Made by a program: the position numbers and the translations under genes. A stretch of DNA of 64,000 bases from positions 47,280 to 111,279 of the forward strand of contig JAYODU010000007.1 of NCBI GenBank assembly GCA_038106445.1, read 5' to 3'. The notes under the pieces are model-generated. The model was not told the DNA's origin. It did no database searches and saw only the letters and a program-made list of their open reading frames with translations. Origin of the DNA: Pseudemcibacter sp038106445. GTDB taxonomy: Bacteria > Pseudomonadota > Alphaproteobacteria > Sphingomonadales > Emcibacteraceae. This document shows, in pieces, positions 33,335 to 42,620 of the stretch (positions within the stretch are counted from its first letter, which is position 1; every line of letters begins with the position of its first letter).

Positions 33335-34176
33335 TGGATTGGGCCGATCTTGAGCATCAGATAAAGGATGAAGTAAGAAATCTTGGCGGTGCTTATGTCT
33401 GGACGGACGTCATTCTGCAGGGAAGCTACCATATTCAAAGAAATGTTAATACCGGGCGTTACCGTCTGCTGGACGGGGATAGTCGGCGACTACTGCTAAG
33501 TTCATATGATGGATGCAAGGAAAAACTGGATCAGTTAGACCCTGCATTTGAAAATGATCATCTTGTTTTACTTATCCATGGTCTTGGCCGTCATGCCGGC
33601 ATAATGGATAAAACCAAAGATGCACTGCGTAAGGCCGGCTATGCGGCGCATTCCTTGAACTATGCCACGCTTTTTGAGGGCGTGGCGGACCATGCCATAC
33701 ATTTCACCCATCTGCTTGAAAACCTGAAAGGGATTAAAAAAGTATCGTTCGTCACACATAGCCTGGGTGGCCTCGTCGCACGTGAATTGCTTCGTCAATC
33801 GCTGGTCTGGAACGGGGTAACGGCCCATAAGCTGGTGATGATGGGCACACCCAATAAAGGAGCGCAGATCGCCGCATTCCTTGGCAGGTTAAAAGCGTAT
33901 CATTTCATTTCTGGGCCGTCCGGTAAAGACGTCATGCCGGATAAGATTGTAAAAGAACTTCCCGAACCGCCAATCCCGACACTGATAATGGCCGGAGGGC
34001 TTGGCAATGATATCGGCTTTAATCCGTTACTGCCGGGTGATAATGACGGTATTGTCCGTGTTGAAGAAACACGGCTTGATGCTCCCCATGAATTCAAACT
34101 TGTGAAAGTGATCCACACAACAATTATGGATCATAAGGATAGTATTAAGGCAACTTTGGATTTCATCGGTGATTAA
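33334..34176 (+). CDS. Lipase/PGAP1-like alpha/beta hydrolase
   Basis: A 280-aa protein. I take the ATG at 33334, which overlaps the hemF stop, giving MDWADLEHQIKDEVRNLGG. LLIHGLGRHAG is the oxyanion-hole strand and VTHSLGGLVAREL the nucleophile elbow (Ser in THSLGG). GDNDGIVRVEETR and VIHTTIMDHKD supply the Asp and His candidates. No signal peptide is seen. Probable esterase or lipase. Its role next to hemF is unknown. It overlaps the convergent MFS gene by 4 nt. Confidence 0.82.
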   Translation: MDWADLEHQIKDEVRNLGGAYVWTDVILQGSYHIQRNVNTGRYRLLDGDSRRLLLSSYDGCKEKLDQLDPAFENDHLVLLIHGLGRHAGIMDKTKDALRKAGYAAHSLNYATLFEGVADHAIHFTHLLENLKGIKKVSFVTHSLGGLVARELLRQSLVWNGVTAHKLVMMGTPNKGAQIAAFLGRLKAYHFISGPSGKDVMPDKIVKELPEPPIPTLIMAGGLGNDIGFNPLLPGDNDGIVRVEETRLDAPHEFKLVKVIHTTIMDHKDSIKATLDFIGD

Positions 34177-35720
34177 ACAGCTTTTTCATCCGATGTGGCC
34201 ATCGCTATCCGGTATGTCCACTTGCCGTAATAATACATTCCCAAAGCTGAAACGATCCCCACGGCTGCCATCAGGAACCACACTTGCCCGACATTATAGC
34301 TATTAAATAACTGCATGGTTACGGCGTCTGCGCTTTGTCCGCTATGCCTCACCAAATAATCAAATGCTTCCCCAATGGGGATGGCATCCACATCCGCGAC
34401 TGATAATCCGCGTTCCTCTAAAACGGTTCTTGAAATTTGTTCTTTCGATGACCACTGACCATAAAGATACGGGCCAAGAAAACTTTCCAACGTCCAGCCA
34501 AAGCCAATTGGCATTTGCGAAAATCCAAGATACATGGCTTTTTTCTGATGGGGTGCGATATTGCCCATAAATTCGCTGGACTTTGGGGAAGATAGCATTT
34601 CACCAACCGAAAAACACAATATCGCAAACACAATGATTATTGCCGAATTTACCGATCCTATAACAATAAAAGCGGATGACGCAAGAAATGTCCCTATGGC
34701 CATACTGTTGGCAGCCTTTAGTTTTCCGGATAATCCCGCAACAATAAAACAGCATGTCATTATCAGCAACGCGTTGAAATTTACAAGGCCCAGTGGTGAA
34801 AGTGATTTCCCATCTTCGCTCATGCCAAGCAGAAAAATAATAACGCTGTTTTGGGTCCCGTCTTCACCGAACCAGCTTCTGACCATTGGCGCCGTATCAA
34901 TCCAGTCACGGAAATATAGCGGCGCCAGATCCCAGAAAAACATCAGCATGAACCAAAACCCGGAAAAAAGTACTATATACCAGACAAGAACAGGATTTTT
35001 AAGCTCCGCCAGACTATCACGCCATAATGATTTTTCCTTCACCTCCCCTGATTTTACCCTGTCACGATATGCCAGACGTTCTTCTTTATTGGGTTCCTTA
35101 TAAGTAATCAGTAAAATGAAATTAAGACAAATTATCCCCGCGCAGGCATAAAAAACCTGATCCCAGGCAAGCACCTGCAGCCGCACGGCAACAAGCGGGC
35201 CCAGCCAGCCACCAATATTAACGGTCTGATAAAATATCCCCCACGCCATCGAGCTGTTTTTTCGGGATGTTGCTTTGACAATTGTCCCCTGCAAACCTGG
35301 CTTAAATATACCGGTGCCAAAGGCAAGCGTGACCGCACCAATCATAAAACCCCAATAGCTGGCAAACATCGCCATAAAAAGATAACCGATAATTTTAAAA
35401 ACGGTGGATGCGAAAATGGTTTCCTTGTAACCGATCCTGTCTGAAATCCCGCCTGTAAATACCGGCACCCATGTCTGCACAATCGCCCAGACCAGAAAAA
35501 TGGTTCCAAGTTCTGTTTCCGTGATCCCCAGCCCGCCGTTTGATGCGGCATCGGTCGCGTAAAGCCCGGATACCATCCGCGCCCCGTAGTAAGCAAGCCG
35601 CTCTAACATTTCCATGCCACCGCATATCCAGAAAACATATGAAAGACTTGCGATTGAAGCCCATAACCCAAGCTGTTTTACATCTGTAACGCTGGTACTA
35701 TTTTGATCATTGCTGGTCAT
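34173..35720 (-). CDS. POT-like major facilitator transporter
   Basis: A 515-aa protein with about 12-14 membrane segments. MEMLERLAYYGARMV near the N-terminus resembles the ERF/ER..YYG motif of proton-dependent oligopeptide transporters. FTGGISDRIGYKETI is the MFS loop 2-3 signature, and GTGIFKPGLQGTIVK is another POT-like block. It probably imports di- or tripeptides or a related solute with protons. AAGGGATAATTT precedes the ATG. Confidence 0.82.
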   Translation of the reverse strand: MTSNDQNSTSVTDVKQLGLWASIASLSYVFWICGGMEMLERLAYYGARMVSGLYATDAASNGGLGITETELGTIFLVWAIVQTWVPVFTGGISDRIGYKETIFASTVFKIIGYLFMAMFASYWGFMIGAVTLAFGTGIFKPGLQGTIVKATSRKNSSMAWGIFYQTVNIGGWLGPLVAVRLQVLAWDQVFYACAGIICLNFILLITYKEPNKEERLAYRDRVKSGEVKEKSLWRDSLAELKNPVLVWYIVLFSGFWFMLMFFWDLAPLYFRDWIDTAPMVRSWFGEDGTQNSVIIFLLGMSEDGKSLSPLGLVNFNALLIMTCCFIVAGLSGKLKAANSMAIGTFLASSAFIVIGSVNSAIIIVFAILCFSVGEMLSSPKSSEFMGNIAPHQKKAMYLGFSQMPIGFGWTLESFLGPYLYGQWSSKEQISRTVLEERGLSVADVDAIPIGEAFDYLVRHSGQSADAVTMQLFNSYNVGQVWFLMAAVGIVSALGMYYYGKWTYRIAMATSDEKAV

Positions 35721-35782
35721 AAATTATCCCTTTATTACCATAGTCTACCGCCATGTTGAAAAAAGGGAACTATATATTTATG

Positions 35783-36976
35783 CTAATGGATAAGTACTTC
35801 GAAATCGTTGGCGATCCATTCAGCTTCACGGCGTTTTAATTCAGCGCCCATTTCGGGCCCGGCGCTCCACCCTTCAGCGATCAGGTCCGCACCTTTGAAC
35901 GGCATTTCAGGAATTTTATAATTTTCAATGAATGACAATGTTTTTTGATCCATTTCACCATTTGCGATTAAATTGAAGATAACAACATCCTTGCCATGTT
36001 TATAAAGCACCCTGCGTAGTGTTTTTGCCGTCAAATCATGTTTTGGATACGGTGCCGCAAATGCCAAAAGGCGGTTTCTTTCCTTATTGGCAAGTTTCAG
36101 GGTTTTGGAAAACTGAGTGATCTTATCATCATCTTTGGGAAGCAGGCACCCAAGCCTTGATAATGGATCTTTGCGTTTTAATTTTTTTTCATGCTTAACG
36201 AATTTAAGCATCCGGTCATAGCCCTCATATTCAGGAATAATTTCCCGCAATATTCCAATCGCGGCAAGTACGGGTATTACCTGCATAACCCGTTTGGAAC
36301 GCAATATTTTTTTAAGTTCCTGCCATATCCGCTCCCCGGAAAGGCCGTGGATCATTTCCTTTAATTCTACACATGCCAGCATACCCGTTTCATCAACGCC
36401 ACCCACTTCTATATCCGATGAAAAACGAAAGAACCGTAATATACGAAGCGCATCTTCCTTTATACGTGCATGCGCATCACCAATGAAACGCACCTTCGCG
36501 GTCTTTATATCTGCTAATCCTCCAAGCGGATCATAAACCTTGCCATTCAGATCAAGATAAAGGGCATTGATCCTAAAATCGCGGCGTTTTGCATCCTCCA
36601 TCCAGTCATCGGTATATTCAACGACGGCATGGCGGCCGTCCGTTTCAATATCGCGTCGCAGGGTGGTAATTTCAAAATGCTTGTTACCGATGACCGCTGT
36701 AATTGTTCCATACTTTAGCCCTGTCGGAATTACTTTTATCCCGGCACGTATAAGCCGTTTCATATTTTCTTCGGGTTTAAGGGTTGATGCGATATCAATA
36801 TCTTTTATTTTCTTTGACCTGTTCCAGTAAATATTAAGAAGTGCATCACGAACTGTTCCACCAACAATGCGTGCGCAGGCATCCCCATCGTTCAGGACAT
36901 TCATCACTTCTATAAGGGCGTCATTCTTTAGCCAGTCGGCAGCAACAATGTTAAGCGGCACATTGTTCATATTCAT
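35783..36976 (-). CDS. CCA tRNA nucleotidyltransferase / poly(A) polymerase family
   Basis: A 397-aa class II nucleotidyltransferase. ARIVGGTVRDALL and KDIDIAST contain the catalytic DxD pair, followed by RRDFRINALYLDLNG and EDALRILRFFRF for tRNA/nucleotide binding. It adds or repairs the 3' CCA of tRNAs. The start at 36976 overlaps the upstream NUDIX gene by 26 nt with GGTGA as ribosome site. It is the last gene of the DUF1285-NUDIX-CCA operon, which is conserved in alphaproteobacteria. Confidence 0.92.
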   Translation of the reverse strand: MNMNNVPLNIVAADWLKNDALIEVMNVLNDGDACARIVGGTVRDALLNIYWNRSKKIKDIDIASTLKPEENMKRLIRAGIKVIPTGLKYGTITAVIGNKHFEITTLRRDIETDGRHAVVEYTDDWMEDAKRRDFRINALYLDLNGKVYDPLGGLADIKTAKVRFIGDAHARIKEDALRILRFFRFSSDIEVGGVDETGMLACVELKEMIHGLSGERIWQELKKILRSKRVMQVIPVLAAIGILREIIPEYEGYDRMLKFVKHEKKLKRKDPLSRLGCLLPKDDDKITQFSKTLKLANKERNRLLAFAAPYPKHDLTAKTLRRVLYKHGKDVVIFNLIANGEMDQKTLSFIENYKIPEMPFKGADLIAEGWSAGPEMGAELKRREAEWIANDFEVLIH

Positions 36977-37625
36977 TCACCAATTTTGCAAATCGCACCA
37001 GCATTGCGGCAGTCGCACCCCAAATTTTATGCTCATCGTGGGGAAAAACATAATAATGTCTTTTTTCACCCTTCCAAATAACACTTTCGATCCTGTGATT
37101 GTTTGTATCAAGTATGAAATCAAGTGGTACCTCGAACACGTCGGCAACCTCTTCTTCCTGCCTGATCATTTCAAAGTCCGGATTAACAAAACCCACGACG
37201 GGTGAGACGCTAAAGCCTGTGACAGTTTCATAATCCTCCATTGCGCCGATAACTTCAACATTCTTTGCGGGCAGGTTTATTTCTTCCCTTGCCTCGCGTA
37301 GTGCTGTTTCCATTGCATGTAAATCATTTTCATCACACCTGCCACCAGGGAAGCTTACCTGTCCGCTATGACTTTTTAGCTGCACTGATCTTTTGGTCAG
37401 CAAAATTGAATACTCATTACCGCGTTCAATAATCGGAACAAGCACGGCTGAGGCCTTCAGGGGCAATTCATGCTGAAATTTCCTGTCCTGAAACACATCA
37501 CTCGGACGATAAAGGGAATGATCGCCACCGGGCGGCCTGATCCAAACGCGGGCTTCTGCTGGGGTAAGAGCCCGGCGCATGATAGGGTCATAACGTTCAA
37601 AAATACGGGTAATTAATCTTTTCAT
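36951..37625 (-). CDS. NUDIX hydrolase, CoA pyrophosphatase type
   Basis: A 224-aa protein. LLTKRSVQLKSHSGQVSFPG is the CoA-pyrophosphatase (NudL) leader motif and GGRCDEND...REAREEINL the Nudix box with the metal-binding glutamates. It cleaves CoA or its derivatives to 4'-phosphopantetheine and 3',5'-ADP. It is the middle gene of a three-gene operon, starting 30 nt after DUF1285 and overlapping the CCA enzyme gene. Confidence 0.9.
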   Translation of the reverse strand: MKRLITRIFERYDPIMRRALTPAEARVWIRPPGGDHSLYRPSDVFQDRKFQHELPLKASAVLVPIIERGNEYSILLTKRSVQLKSHSGQVSFPGGRCDENDLHAMETALREAREEINLPAKNVEVIGAMEDYETVTGFSVSPVVGFVNPDFEMIRQEEEVADVFEVPLDFILDTNNHRIESVIWKGEKRHYYVFPHDEHKIWGATAAMLVRFAKLVNEYEQCAA

Positions 37626-37655
37626 ATTAGCTATATATCCATTTCGTCAAAGTAA

Positions 37656-38231
37656 TCAGTTGTCCGATCCATCCATTGGAAAAAACACTCCTCCACTCCA
37701 AACTCCAAGTTGCCCGTTATTCTCTTTCGCGTGTTTTGCTAACTTATAATAAACACTTCTGGTAATCAAAGCTTCCAGATTGTCCCTGACCAAAACATAT
37801 GGTGAAGGCTCACCTGTTTCTTTATCTACCCTTACGCTGATCGGGTTTTCTTTACCTACTTTAACATAATCATCAACATTAGTCCGAAAGACGATCTCAT
37901 CATCCTTATAATCCATTTCGATAGCAACAAACGGGGCATCATCAACCTTTATACCTACCTTCTCAACCGGGGTAACAAGAAAAAAATCAGCGTCATCTTT
38001 ACGGAGTATGGTTGAAAACAACTTGACCATGCGCATCCGGTTAATGGGTGTACCCATATAATCCCAGCTGCCATCGCGCTTGATACGCATATCTATGTCA
38101 CCACAAAATTCTGGGTTCCATAAATGGACACGAGGAAGGCTTTTACCGGAAGCTGCTTTTTCCGCTTCCAACGCGAAAAGATCGGGTCTAAAAGCTGATT
38201 GATTATGGTGCTTTACGTCATTTTTTGCCAT
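37656..38231 (-). CDS. DUF1285 family protein
   Basis: A 191-aa protein: HLWNPEFCGDIDMRIKRDG, then SWDYMGTPINRMRMVKLFS, then VEKVGIKVDDAPFVAIEMDY are the DUF1285 blocks. The function is not established. TAGGAATTCGTT before the ATG supports the start. It heads the operon with the CoA pyrophosphatase and CCA enzyme, an order I recognise from alphaproteobacterial genomes. Confidence 0.9.
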   Translation of the reverse strand: MAKNDVKHHNQSAFRPDLFALEAEKAASGKSLPRVHLWNPEFCGDIDMRIKRDGSWDYMGTPINRMRMVKLFSTILRKDDADFFLVTPVEKVGIKVDDAPFVAIEMDYKDDEIVFRTNVDDYVKVGKENPISVRVDKETGEPSPYVLVRDNLEALITRSVYYKLAKHAKENNGQLGVWSGGVFFPMDGSDN

Positions 38232-38293
38232 AACGAATTCCTACATCAGCAATATGACGCAAATATTACACTTTTCAGATTGTTTTTTAAAGG

Positions 38294-38776
38294 TCAAACT
38301 TTTGTCATTTCGCCAAAAACATTGCGAAATGAACCATTTAGCAGCTCATGAGCAAGAATTCGGCTTTCATCTTTTTGCCCCTTAATGGTTATGTTTCGGG
38401 CTATATCCCTGCTAAATCCAACCCGACTGTAATATGGCTCATCACCCACCAATATCACCCTCGTATGACCAAGTTCTTTTGCCTTTGCAAGACCGTGTTT
38501 CATCAGCGCAATGCCGTAACCTTTTCCCTGCAGATTAGGAAGAACCGCTATCGGCCCCAGCAAAAGACAATCTTTACCCCCTATCTTCACTGGCCAGAAC
38601 CTTAATGTTGCGATGATGTGACCGTCTTCGTAAATAACAAAAGATAGCTCCTTAATTGCTGGAACATTTTCACGATATGCGTATGCAGGCTTTTCATGAC
38701 GATTGGGACCAAATGCAAGATCAAGTAGTACTTCCACATCCTGCGCGTCCGTTTCATTTTGTAAAATAATATCCAT
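38294..38776 (-). CDS. GNAT family N-acetyltransferase (YhbS-like)
   Basis: A 160-aa protein. LLGPIAVLPNLQGKGYGIAL is the acetyl-CoA-binding segment, followed by VILVGDEPYYSRVGFSR, the YhbS-type GNAT hallmark. AGGTG lies upstream of the ATG. Substrate unknown. A 126-bp AT-rich gap separates it from the porin gene on the same strand. Confidence 0.85.
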   Translation of the reverse strand: MDIILQNETDAQDVEVLLDLAFGPNRHEKPAYAYRENVPAIKELSFVIYEDGHIIATLRFWPVKIGGKDCLLLGPIAVLPNLQGKGYGIALMKHGLAKAKELGHTRVILVGDEPYYSRVGFSRDIARNITIKGQKDESRILAHELLNGSFRNVFGEMTKV

Positions 38777-38902
38777 TCATAATTTCACCTGGTTAAAAAC
38801 ATACCGCAAATATCATATAAAATTGCGCTTAACCAGCACTTTATTCTGTTTTAATATAAAAAAAAGAATATTATTTTGTTTTTTTATTGATAAACGAATA
38901 TT

Positions 38903-40279
38903 TTAGAAGTTAAACATGAATCTGGTGTTGAAAGTATTAACAGTATCTGTTTTAACATTCATATAGTCACGTACCACTGAATGGGCGTAATTCATCTGTA
39001 TTTTCAGGGCTTCATTTAAATACCAGTCCACCGCGCCAATGTAGGATGTCTGCTTGCGGCCAAATGTTTCATGACGAAGATCCGCAATATCATAACGTAC
39101 AGCCAAGCGGATTTCACCAATACCACCATTTCCAACCGGTGAATTGACCTTAACATCATTTAATCGCCCGTCAGATCCGTCTATGGTTTGTGATCCACCG
39201 GTCGGGAAAAAACCCACCTCAACATACCCGCCCTCATAACGCGGATTTGTCATGGTTCTCATTTCCACAGGATTTAAATCGGTTTTGATTGTGGCATATT
39301 CAGTCTGTACACCGAATGATCCGTAATTAGCCGCGAATTCACCGCCAATAAATAATTCGTTATCAACAAGGAAATCACCACTGAAAAGCGGTTTAACATC
39401 CCCCTGCTTACTGAAGGCACGTTTTTCATACTCAGGATCATAGGGATTACCGTTTCGGTTTCTGTAAAACGCACTTGCCCCTATATGGACACCTAATCCG
39501 CTTTCAAACTGCGGTGAATAGTTAGCCCTACCTGAGATCATATTACTTCCGTCATTTGGTTGGCCAATAGCATTTTGAAAGAAATAACCCCCGCTAACAG
39601 ACCAGTCATCCCCATGTTGCGCCGCGGCGATGCCGATGCGTCTGTCCACATTTATAGCATTTACAAAGGCGAACCTTTCTGCAAATGCCATCATTGTCGG
39701 TGGGGTCATTTTATCTAGTGTGGTGTATGTACGGGTCTGACCAAATATGATTTTGGTATTATTTATATTATAATCGAAAGTGGCCATTTTGAGTTCGGTT
39801 TCACCGCCATTAAACTTCATCACAACACGGTAGTTGAAATTACCAAACATTTTCCCGCGAAAGCCAAAATCCAGATAACGCAAGTCCATCCCATCCACTT
39901 TTTCACCGGGTCGGGTATCACCTGCGCCGTCCTTGAAAGTGATATTAGCATAGTCATAAGTCACACGCCCGTTTAACTGAAAAGAAAACTGGCCATCTTT
40001 TGAACTAAGTTTTGGGCCAGGATCCCATTCAAGAAAAAAATCCTGTGCATTCTGGTCATCTTTGTCATCAGAATTTTGATCAATATCAATATCATTTTCT
40101 TCGAGTTGATCAACTTTAGCTTTTAGATCATTAATCTGTTGTTGAAGTGCCTGTACATCAGGCTTTTCAAATTCCTGCGGATTTTCCCCTGTTATTTCCT
40201 GTGCAAATGACGGTGCATTTCCAAAAACGGAAATGCACAATATTACCTTTGCCCCCGATGAAAAGCCTGATTTTAACAT
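38903..40279 (-). CDS. Phosphate-selective porin OprO/OprP-like protein
   Basis: A 458-aa outer-membrane protein. A Sec signal ends near SFAQ (residue 27). A short coiled coil follows (VQALQQQINDLKAKVDQLEE, about 44-63), then a long beta-barrel region with GRVTYDYANITF and DLRYLDFGFRGKMFGNFNYR. The last residue is Phe in TRFMFNF, as outer-membrane assembly requires. OprP-type porins form trimeric anion channels for phosphate. No pho box was identified by eye. CCAGGT lies upstream of the start. Confidence 0.87.
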   Translation of the reverse strand: MLKSGFSSGAKVILCISVFGNAPSFAQEITGENPQEFEKPDVQALQQQINDLKAKVDQLEENDIDIDQNSDDKDDQNAQDFFLEWDPGPKLSSKDGQFSFQLNGRVTYDYANITFKDGAGDTRPGEKVDGMDLRYLDFGFRGKMFGNFNYRVVMKFNGGETELKMATFDYNINNTKIIFGQTRTYTTLDKMTPPTMMAFAERFAFVNAINVDRRIGIAAAQHGDDWSVSGGYFFQNAIGQPNDGSNMISGRANYSPQFESGLGVHIGASAFYRNRNGNPYDPEYEKRAFSKQGDVKPLFSGDFLVDNELFIGGEFAANYGSFGVQTEYATIKTDLNPVEMRTMTNPRYEGGYVEVGFFPTGGSQTIDGSDGRLNDVKVNSPVGNGGIGEIRLAVRYDIADLRHETFGRKQTSYIGAVDWYLNEALKIQMNYAHSVVRDYMNVKTDTVNTFNTRFMFNF

Positions 40280-40515
40280 TAAAAATACCTGGCGTAATAT
40301 TATATCTTCAGCAAGTAATTAACTATTACTCACCAATCGTCAAGCAGATGTTTGATTTGTAACTGAAATTTTCTTTAATGGTAATTTATTAATGCCTGAG
40401 CCGTCATGAACGGGTTCATTTTTATTTAAAATTCGCGTTCAAATAAATTCTAGATAAAAAATAATTTTATTTCAATTTATTATTAGTTCGTTGAAACCAT
40501 TATTAAAAAAAACAT

Positions 40516-40538
40516 CTGTCCTAATTCAGGACAGTTTT
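40516..40538 (+). terminator. Weak terminator-like hairpin
   Basis: CTGTCCT (40516-40522) pairs with AGGACAG (40528-40534) across AATTC, followed by TTTT. Short but perfect, and located where no protein gene ends. Confidence 0.4.
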
Positions 40539-40559
40539 AAAACGATTTATTAATTTGCC

Positions 40560-40660
40560 CTGTTATCAGTTAACCTTTTGTCAACTAATCTTACCTAATC
40601 TTTAAATTGATTATTTCCTCCCCCAAACTTGGGCGGCTTCTCGATGAGCCGCCTTTTTTT
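40560..40660 (+). ncRNA. Candidate small RNA ending at a strong terminator
   Basis: The last 100 bases before the terminator carry a pyrimidine-rich CCTCCCCC (40617-40624), complementary to Shine-Dalgarno sequences, directly before the terminator stem. Anti-SD small RNAs of this kind are known in alphaproteobacteria. The 5' end and promoter are not identified, so the boundaries are guesses. Confidence 0.3.
40632..40660 (+). terminator. Rho-independent terminator
   Basis: GGCGGCT (40632-40638) pairs with AGCCGCC (40647-40653) over an 8-nt loop and is followed by seven T. It lies 148 nt upstream of the next gene start, so it ends a transcript begun inside the gap. Confidence 0.85.
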
Positions 40661-40808
40661 GTCAAACTGCCATGTTTATTTCATAAATATTTTATTCGGC
40701 GAGGAAACTCTTGAATACAAGGTACAAATTAAGTTAATAATTAAATACAAAAAATAAGAATTTATCACTATGTGTATCAAGGAAGCTTGTTTAGGGTGAT
40801 CAAAGATT

Positions 40809-41711
40809 ATGTTCACAATGTCAAATAGGATTTTATTTGAATGTACGGCACTTATCATAAGTACGTTTATTTATAATTCCGCATTTGCACAAGAAGTTCC
40901 TACTAATACAAGACATGAAGCACCTAAGCCAAACTATGATCAAAAATCAATAGAAGAAAACTATGAGTCCATTCCGCTGCTTGAAGCAAAAGAATGGATT
41001 TTTACCACCGGGTATGATTATAGTAGCGGACAGTTTAACCTGCCCCGAAGCACCAATATCAGCTACATTCCTTATTCGCTTCGTTATAACGATGGGCAGT
41101 GGAGCTTCCGGGCCAGTTCCGGATATATCAGTTTTGCCGCCCCTAAGAATGTCATTACTGCCTTAGAAGGAGCCCCACTTGTTACAGATGTTGAACTTGA
41201 TGATGATGATAGATACAGCAGACCGCGCAAAAGCGGTTTTGGCGATGTTTATTTAAGTGGGTCCTATTCCCTTGAAAATCCCTATTTCAGCGATCTGATG
41301 ATCGACCTTACAGGACAAATCAAGCTTCCGACCGCAGATGAACGCAAAGGCCTTGGAACTGGCAAGTTTGATTTTGCGATTAAGGCAGACGTCTCATACC
41401 TGTTCGGCAATTTTATGCCATATGGTACGCTTGGTTATCGTTTCGTCGGAAAATCTGAACGATACGACCTTCAGAACACCTTTTTTGCGTCAATTGGTGG
41501 ATCATATTTTCTGACCTATGACACTAGTGTCGGTGTCAGTTACGAATACCGCGAAAGCGCAACCCCTGGTTTTAACAGTCCAAAGGAAATTTTTGCATAT
41601 ACCGATATTCAAATGAATGACCATTGGGGGATAAATTTTTATGGTGTTGTTGGGTTAAATAATGTGACAACGGATTATGGCCTTGGCACACAGGTCCGAT
41701 ACAAATTCTAA
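40809..41711 (+). CDS. Putative outer-membrane beta-barrel protein
   Basis: A 300-aa protein with a signal peptide ending near AFAQ (residue 27), an acidic linker, then repeating amphipathic beta strands (WIFTTGYDYSSGQFNLP, WSFRASSGYISFAAP, DVYLSGSYSLENPYF). The final residues, TQVRYKF, end in Phe as expected for a barrel. The pattern resembles the meta-pathway phenol-degradation/transporter family of small barrels, but I cannot assign a substrate. The ATG at 40809 has GGTGA upstream. A second ATG at 40818 is possible. Confidence 0.7.
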   Translation: MFTMSNRILFECTALIISTFIYNSAFAQEVPTNTRHEAPKPNYDQKSIEENYESIPLLEAKEWIFTTGYDYSSGQFNLPRSTNISYIPYSLRYNDGQWSFRASSGYISFAAPKNVITALEGAPLVTDVELDDDDRYSRPRKSGFGDVYLSGSYSLENPYFSDLMIDLTGQIKLPTADERKGLGTGKFDFAIKADVSYLFGNFMPYGTLGYRFVGKSERYDLQNTFFASIGGSYFLTYDTSVGVSYEYRESATPGFNSPKEIFAYTDIQMNDHWGINFYGVVGLNNVTTDYGLGTQVRYKF

Positions 41712-41799
41712 CTACCTGGCCTTATCACTAAGTTACCAACCATATATAACTTAATACCGATGCATTATCCTAAAGGACATTAGGCTATATATACTGCTC

Positions 41800-42618
41800 T
41801 TAATCAAGAGATAAACACTGCATTTCTTCATCAAGCTTTATCACATTCACGCTAATATTATTTACGCGCTCTAGAAGCTTCCTTTGCTCATCAGGTCCAC
41901 TTATACCGGCACCATTTGGTGGTGGAAAGTGAATTGGGATAATTTTTTTTGGTTTAAAAATGCGGTTTATTTCTGCTGCGCTTTCCGGCGACATCAAATA
42001 CCAGTAAGGCATTAAAAGATAATCAGGCTCGACTGTCGTCACTTCGGCTTTCTGTAAATCTTCTTCTTTCGCCGACATATCACCTACATGCATTATTGTT
42101 TTACCTGCAACAGTGACGGCAATCCCGATATTTTCTACGGGCCATTCTTCACCATGACTTATACCGTAAAGAGTTACAGGAAAAGGAAGATTTTCAACCC
42201 GGTTGTTTTCTCCGATTGGAATATAGAAACTCCTGATCTGCCTATTATCATCATCTTGAATTCCGGCTGCTTCAATAACGCTCATCGCCTGTTCGGTCAC
42301 CAATGCGGTTGCCTGTCTGTTAGCCCTCAGATGCTTCAATATAGCTTCACCTGTCATATGATCACCATGAAAATGGCTGGCAAATAAAAGTCTGACATTT
42401 GAGAAAATACCCTGAGCATATTCCAGTTTACGATTTAGATCGTCACTAGCCTGTTCATAACCATCTAACCCACCTGCATATAATGCATCAAGCAATGTCC
42501 CTTTCTTGCCATCTGTTGCATAAAATCCTGCTGATGCAATATGACAAAGCATGGCTTCTTGCGCATTAGCAATATTTGCGAAAAAAAGAACCAGAAAAGC
42601 TCCAAATATTTTCTTCAT
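41800..42618 (-). CDS. Periplasmic MBL-fold metallo-hydrolase
   Basis: A 272-aa protein with a Sec signal ending at ANAQ (residue 20). The zinc motif is SHFHGDH (H82, H84, D86, H87). VAGKTIMHVGDMS supplies the bridging Asp and KIIPIHFPPP the late His. Fold and motif spacing resemble small UlaG-like or quorum-type lactonases. The substrate is unknown. It begins two bases after the stop of the large metalloprotease gene, so the two form an operon. Confidence 0.83.
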   Translation of the reverse strand: MKKIFGAFLVLFFANIANAQEAMLCHIASAGFYATDGKKGTLLDALYAGGLDGYEQASDDLNRKLEYAQGIFSNVRLLFASHFHGDHMTGEAILKHLRANRQATALVTEQAMSVIEAAGIQDDDNRQIRSFYIPIGENNRVENLPFPVTLYGISHGEEWPVENIGIAVTVAGKTIMHVGDMSAKEEDLQKAEVTTVEPDYLLMPYWYLMSPESAAEINRIFKPKKIIPIHFPPPNGAGISGPDEQRKLLERVNNISVNVIKLDEEMQCLSLD

Positions 42619-42620
42619 AA

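Larger units (their letters stand above)
40280..40808. other. 529-bp AT-rich gap with two hairpins, no protein gene
   Basis: Between two divergently oriented envelope-protein genes. No open frame looks real. It holds the porin promoter, hairpin 40516-40534 and the terminator 40632-40660. Because both hairpins read on the plus strand and no plus-strand gene precedes them, a small RNA or a leader transcript is likely. Confidence 0.5.

Noticed and set aside
34561..35103. 180-codon open frame antisense to the MFS transporter
   Set aside because: Low-complexity Ser/Ile/Pro composition, no ribosome site, and the opposite strand encodes a well-supported transporter.
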